Shown one piece after another: positions 62,572-64,000 of a stretch of DNA of 64,000 nt. The position numbers and the translations under genes are program-made. The notes under the pieces are model-generated. The model was not told the DNA's origin. It ran no database searches and was given only the letters and a program-made list of their open reading frames with translations. Positions within the stretch are counted from its first letter, which is position 1. Each line of letters begins with the position of its first letter. This stretch comes from Salipaludibacillus neizhouensis (lineage in GTDB: Bacteria > Bacillota > Bacilli > Bacillales > Salisediminibacteriaceae), in assembly GCF_002886185.1 (NCBI RefSeq), contig NZ_KZ614146.1, positions 2,887,924-2,951,923 on the forward strand, written 5' to 3'.

Positions 62572-63357
62572 TTATTCTCTAACTCCAAATAAATTACCAT
62601 CTATATCTGTAAAATAAAAGCATCCATGTATTAATGCCGTTACACTCACATTATTTCGTTTAAACTTTTCAAAGTCCTTCTCAATTTCGTTAGACTGAAA
62701 ATAAATAAATGGTATGGAACTAGGTTTTGAAATAGATGTGCGTACTTTGGCTTCTTCTTCCATAAAAATTCCGATAGAAGCTCCTTTTATTCCTGATGGA
62801 AGAATTAAGCCTTTACCATCATTCCAATCATCAAATAACTTCATTCCCTCTAGTTCAAGAAACCAGTCACTTAATTTATCTACATTTTTAGTTGAAAGAA
62901 AAACACTTGCAACCCCATCAAAAATACGTTCACTATTTTCTTCGTATGCCTCTTTAATTGATGAATAAAAAGGATTCTTATAATCTCTTTCTTCACAAAC
63001 ATTAAGAATATTTCCGTCTGGATCTTTGAAATCAAATGTAAATACGGATGGTGATTCCTTGAAATTAAATACTTCCACACCTTTTTTCTTCAGTTGATCA
63101 AAACAAGTGTCAACGGTTTGAGTATAGAAATTAAATGGGGAAAGTTCCCCTTCAAGATCTTTCGACAGAAACTCTTCTTCTGTTACTTCTATTAATTCTA
63201 GATTTGCAAGTCCTTCGCCCACAATATATCTGGCATAACGGTGCCCACGAATATCACCTTCATCAATGCATTCAAAGCCTAACTTTTGCTCATAAAATTC
63301 TTTTGAAATAGTAATATTTCGAACCGACAGTACCACCGCATTAACATGCTGTAACAT
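62572..63357 (-). CDS. Two-domain VOC (glyoxalase/dioxygenase superfamily) protein
   Basis: 261 residues with two vicinal-oxygen-chelate domains (about 1-125 and 145-261). The first starts HVNAVVLSVRNITISKEFYEQKLGFE, with metal-ligand positions His4 and a Glu in VCEERD after FDFKDPDGNIL. The second ends HGCFYFTDIDGNLFGVRE. This is the layout of glyoxalase-like and antibiotic-resistance-like VOC proteins; the substrate is not predictable. Monocistronic. Confidence 0.78.
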   Translation of the reverse strand: MLQHVNAVVLSVRNITISKEFYEQKLGFECIDEGDIRGHRYARYIVGEGLANLELIEVTEEEFLSKDLEGELSPFNFYTQTVDTCFDQLKKKGVEVFNFKESPSVFTFDFKDPDGNILNVCEERDYKNPFYSSIKEAYEENSERIFDGVASVFLSTKNVDKLSDWFLELEGMKLFDDWNDGKGLILPSGIKGASIGIFMEEEAKVRTSISKPSSIPFIYFQSNEIEKDFEKFKRNNVSVTALIHGCFYFTDIDGNLFGVRE

Positions 63358-63520
63358 AGATCCACCCCATTCTTTCCTCGTAGTATTTATTAAATATAGT
63401 TTCTTTTATTATCTAAAGATTCTGTTACTTTATATTCTATAAATTTTACCACGTTCTATCCAAATTGGATAGAGAAGTGCCTAAGCTTTAAGGGAAAAAT
63501 TACGAAACGTCTGCTTACCT

Positions 63521-63546
63521 GATAAGAAAAACTGCATTTCAGTCTT
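63521..63546 (+). repeat. Left-end fragment of nested-hairpin element
   Basis: GATAAGAAAAACTGCATTTC then AGTC: the left terminus TAAGAAAAA is followed by hairpin ACTG/CAGT in place of the usual ACGGC/GCCGT. Both arms differ together, keeping the stem. The rest of the element is missing. Confidence 0.55.
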
Positions 63547-63583
63547 AAAAAAAGATGTGCCAATAACTCCTTGGCACACCTTT
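63547..63583 (-). terminator. yjfB terminator
   Basis: TGTGCCAA (63556-63563) pairs with TTGGCACA (63571-63578), with a T7 run on the minus strand after the yjfB stop codon. Its core stem resembles the terminator at 1450-1478. Confidence 0.88.
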
Positions 63584-63596
63584 TTCCTAAGTTAAA

Positions 63597-63797
63597 TTAA
63601 GCTTTAAAATCTACTGACGCACCTAAGTGCGGTTGTGCGGCTTGCTCAAGCTTTTGAATGGACGGCTGTTCCACCATTTCAGCAACGAAATCTACTTGTT
63701 GATCTGAAGTATCCATTGCTTTTTTCATCAACGACAGACTTGCCTGCTGTTGAACATTCATTTGACTCATTCCCATTGATAAAGCTGGAATATCCAT
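63597..63797 (-). CDS. yjfB: YjfB family putative motility protein
   Basis: A 66-residue soluble protein. It begins MDIPALSMGMSQMNVQQQAS and continues with SLMKKAMDTSDQQ, ending PHLGASVDFKA; this matches the YjfB family (PF14070), small proteins often near or co-regulated with motility genes in Bacilli. No other motility genes are nearby. Start ATG after GGAGG; own terminator. Confidence 0.85.
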   Translation of the reverse strand: MDIPALSMGMSQMNVQQQASLSLMKKAMDTSDQQVDFVAEMVEQPSIQKLEQAAQPHLGASVDFKA

Positions 63798-64000
63798 AAA
63801 AACACCTCCAAACGTAGTCTTCCTTTCACTAATACTTTAGAGAATACAAGTTGTATAGAAAAGGATTTTACTACTATAATCGTACCACTTTCTAATTTTT
63901 AACACACATAATTATTACGATACGAGGGTATATTTGTAGTTTAGTACAGTTTTTTACCTAAATATGGATATTATTTTGTTGGTCAAAACTTAGTAAGAAG

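Overview
The window looks like chromosomal DNA of a low-GC, Gram-positive, probably moderately halotolerant member of the Bacillaceae (Oceanobacillus/Virgibacillus-like). Most genes have clear Bacillus counterparts (mreBH, ytvI, yfmR, yfmL-yfmM, yhcR, cshA, recQ, adeC, metE, yjfB). Ribosome binding sites are strong AGGAGG types, TTG and GTG starts are frequent, and exported proteins are acidic. No phage, insertion sequence, CRISPR array, tRNA or rRNA was seen. The genus is inference.

Layout. 0.2-13.7 kb: mixed housekeeping and envelope genes (Eis-type acetyltransferase, aldehyde dehydrogenase, TetR regulator with a small-multidrug-export-family membrane protein, MOSC protein, mreBH, lipid kinase, glycosyltransferase, YtvI, and a Fur-boxed DUF2325 operon). 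13.7-14.5 kb: a gene-free stretch with three kinds of inverted-repeat element. 14.5-41.1 kb: translation and nucleic-acid genes (ABC-F proteins YfmR and YfmM, DEAD-box CshA and YfmL, a SNF2 helicase, RecQ, the secreted nuclease/nucleotidase YhcR) plus B12-independent methionine synthase MetE behind a cobalamin riboswitch and adenine deaminase. 41.4-44.9 kb: a heterodimeric ABC exporter. 45.5-57.0 kb: a 12-gene cobalamin uptake, salvage and assembly region, all on the minus strand. 57.3-64 kb: alpha-glucosidase, ElaA, a Ca2+/cation antiporter, a DUF1499 protein, a PAS-GGDEF cyclase, a VOC protein and YjfB.

How genes work together. BtuF-BtuC-BtuD imports corrinoid. A CbiZ domain fused to BtuD removes unsuitable side chains to give cobyric acid. 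CbiB with CobD attaches the aminopropanol arm. CobU, CobS, CobT and CobC build the nucleotide loop, and the CobO-CobQ-CobT operon supplies adenosylation, amidation and alpha-ribazole phosphate. Two cobalamin riboswitches, each followed by an intrinsic terminator, sit before btuF and before metE. B12 should therefore switch off both uptake and the B12-independent methionine synthase.

Most unusual feature. About eleven full or partial copies of a roughly 130-165 bp nested-hairpin intergenic element occur in these 64 kb. They share short terminal inverted repeats (TAAGAAA/TTTCTTA), a terminator-like first hairpin and a large outer stem with paired compensatory changes between copies. Several abut or split intrinsic terminators, always with the same end towards the terminator. 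One lies in the leader of the Fur-boxed operon. Their inner hairpin core also forms a 91-bp-period tandem array upstream of recQ. I do not recognise this family from memory. A GC-rich Bacillaceae-type repeat and its truncated remnants accompany it.
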